Program-made: the position numbers and the translations under genes | Assembly: GCF_002272135.1 (NCBI RefSeq) | Contig: NZ_NPBF01000018.1 | Coordinates: forward strand, 1 to 64,000 | DNA from: Virgibacillus sp. 7505 | Lineage (GTDB): Bacteria > Bacillota > Bacilli > Bacillales > Amphibacillaceae | DNA length: 64,000 nucleotides | Reading direction: 5' to 3' | Part shown: positions 62,652 to 64,000 of the stretch, one piece after another | Layout: each line of letters begins with the position of its first letter | Numbering within the stretch: the stretch's first letter is position 1 | The notes under the pieces: model-generated | What the model was told of the DNA's origin: nothing | What the model saw: only the letters and a program-made list of their open reading frames with translations | Databases searched by the model: none

Positions 62652-64000
62652 TTGGTACAGAATAAATGGAATGAATCTAATGCAAATCAGGTCGAAGGGC
62701 TCGATGAACTCGTATATAGATCGAATTTAATTGGTAGTGATCGTTCTGTCTGTAACTGGGGTGGCGGAAATACATCCATGAAAACTACGATCGAGGACTT
62801 CCGCGGACGTCCGGTAGAAGTTATGTATGTGAAAGGAAGCGGTTCTGATTTAGCATCTATGGGCGCCCATAATTTCACTGGTTTGCGGATGGAGGATATT
62901 CGCCCATTGATTGAAAGGGATTCGATGTCTGATGAAGAAATGGTTGCTTATTTAAGTCAATGCATGATTGATGCTAGTCATCCGCGTGCTTCTATTGAAA
63001 CACTGCTGCATGCGTTCCTGCCATTCAAGCATGTCGACCATACACATCCTGACAGCATCATCAGTCTATGCTGTGCAGATAATGGACAGGAAATCGCGAA
63101 AGAAATATTCGGTGAGCGATTCGTCTGGGTTCCTTATATCCGTCCTGGATTCACTTTGTCTAAAATGATCGCAGAAGCAGTTGCAGCAAACCCGCAGGCA
63201 GAACTAGTTCTGATGGAAAAGCATGGCTTGGTCGTTTGGGGAGAGACAGCGAAAGAGAGTTATGATCGGACGATTGCTGTCATCAATGAAGCAGAAAGCT
63301 ATATTCGACAAAAGCAATCGGAAACAAAAGCTTTTGGCGGAGAGAAGGTTGCCGCTTTGGATAAACAAAAACGACAACAGCTTATTACGAAAGTGATGCC
63401 AGTCATCAGAGGTGCAGTGAGCGGAGAAAAGAAAATGATTCTAAGCTTCGACGATAGCGAAGATGTGCTCGAATTCGTGAACAGCGAACAAGCACAGCAG
63501 CTGAGTCAGATAGGAGCGGCGTGTCCGGATCATCTTGTACATACAAAGCGTACGCCTTTGTACATTGCATACGATCCATCTGCTGAGGATGCTGAGACAT
63601 TGCTTCGAATAGTAGAAGAAGGCATCCAAAACTTCGCGAAAGAATACGAGGATTATTTCAATCGCCTCGCTTCAGAGGGAGATGTGATGTTCGAAGCTGT
63701 ACCTAGAGTCGTGCTCATTCCGGGTGTAGGGATGGTGACGACAGGCAAGGACAAGAAAGCTGCGGATATCAGTGCTGCTTTGTATCATCGTGCAATTGCA
63801 GTGATGAAAGGAGCAACAGCACTCGGTGACTTTGTTTCCTTGTCTGAAGCAGAATCCTTTGCTGTGGAGTACTGGCCATTGGAGCTGTATAAGCTGTCCT
63901 TGGCACCACCTGAAGCAAGGTTCAGCCGCTCAGTCGTTCTCGTCACAGGCGGTGCCGGCGGTATCGGCAGTGCAACATTGCGCGTCTTCCTGGAGGGTGG
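62652..64000 (+). CDS. Bifunctional rhamnulose-1-phosphate aldolase/lactaldehyde dehydrogenase (partial)
   Basis: Open to the window end, about 449 codons seen. It starts at TTG 62652, eight bases after GGAG, reading VQNKWNESNANQVEG. The N-terminal class II aldolase domain has RSNLIGSDRSVCNWGGGNTS and the zinc motif HVDHTHPD; the C-terminal short-chain dehydrogenase domain begins near residue 435 with VVLVTGGAGGIGSAT. This layout is that of RhaD/YuxG (RhaEW) proteins, which cleave rhamnulose 1-phosphate and oxidise lactaldehyde. The other rhamnose genes would be expected beyond the window. Confidence 0.92.
   Translation, partial: MVQNKWNESNANQVEGLDELVYRSNLIGSDRSVCNWGGGNTSMKTTIEDFRGRPVEVMYVKGSGSDLASMGAHNFTGLRMEDIRPLIERDSMSDEEMVAYLSQCMIDASHPRASIETLLHAFLPFKHVDHTHPDSIISLCCADNGQEIAKEIFGERFVWVPYIRPGFTLSKMIAEAVAANPQAELVLMEKHGLVVWGETAKESYDRTIAVINEAESYIRQKQSETKAFGGEKVAALDKQKRQQLITKVMPVIRGAVSGEKKMILSFDDSEDVLEFVNSEQAQQLSQIGAACPDHLVHTKRTPLYIAYDPSAEDAETLLRIVEEGIQNFAKEYEDYFNRLASEGDVMFEAVPRVVLIPGVGMVTTGKDKKAADISAALYHRAIAVMKGATALGDFVSLSEAESFAVEYWPLELYKLSLAPPEARFSRSVVLVTGGAGGIGSATLRVFLEG

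Overview
The window is chromosomal DNA from a spore-forming, naturally competent Gram-positive bacterium of the family Bacillaceae. Gene order follows, almost gene for gene, the Bacillus subtilis block from sodA to spo0A (sodA-yqgE-pbpA-pst-rpmG-yqgN-gluP-yqgQ-glcK-yqgS-yqgX-comG-yqhGH-gcv-mntR-yqhOPQR-aroQ-yqhT-efp-spoIIIA-acc-nusB-folD-xse-ispA-dxs-tlyA-argR-recN-spoIVB-spo0A). Base composition, strong GGAGG-type ribosome sites and frequent TTG/GTG starts fit a low-to-medium GC Firmicute. The genus cannot be fixed from sequence alone; a moderately halophilic relative such as Terribacillus is a guess. No insertion sequence, prophage, CRISPR array or rRNA was seen.

Layout. 1-4.3 kb: Mn superoxide dismutase, an MFS exporter and PBP2A. 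4.3-9.7 kb: the phosphate-uptake operon pstS-C-A-B1-B2-phoU behind four PhoP-type repeats. 9.7-18.6 kb: two small envelope genes on the minus strand, L33, 5-formyl-THF cyclo-ligase, YqgO, rhomboid protease GluP, an unrecognised membrane-anchored protein, an M42 peptidase, YqgQ-glucokinase and an LtaS-type lipoteichoic acid synthase. 18.6-23.9 kb: a metallo-hydrolase, tRNA-Gln and the comGA-GG DNA-uptake pseudopilus operon on the minus strand, with YqzE divergent. 23.9-30.8 kb: YqhG with a SNF2 helicase, then a tandem glycine riboswitch and the glycine cleavage genes gcvT-gcvPA-gcvPB.

30.8-37 kb: YqhL, the manganese regulator MntR, patatin YqhO, YqhP/Q/R, AroQ, aminopeptidase YqhT and EF-P. 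37-42.2 kb: the eight-gene spoIIIA operon behind a sigma-E-type promoter. 42.3-45.8 kb: a heterodimeric ABC exporter placed between spoIIIA and acc, which B. subtilis lacks there. 45.9-57.3 kb: accBC, yqhY, nusB, folD, xseAB, ispA, dxs, tlyA, argR, recN. 57.4-59.7 kb: spoIVB and spo0A, with a well-formed sigma-H promoter and 0A boxes before spo0A.

After spo0A the conserved block ends. The last 4 kb are accessory: a duplicated YdcZ-type DMT transporter with an odd leader, then an MFS sugar transporter and a RhaD-type aldolase/dehydrogenase (cut by the window end). These two genes share the same A-rich operator, -10 box and cre site and probably form a catabolite-repressed rhamnose or related deoxysugar regulon. 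Most of the window is ordinary core genome. The parts worth a second look are the leader before the DMT gene, the paired operators of the sugar genes, the structured leader of dxs, the inserted ABC pair and a few altered family members.
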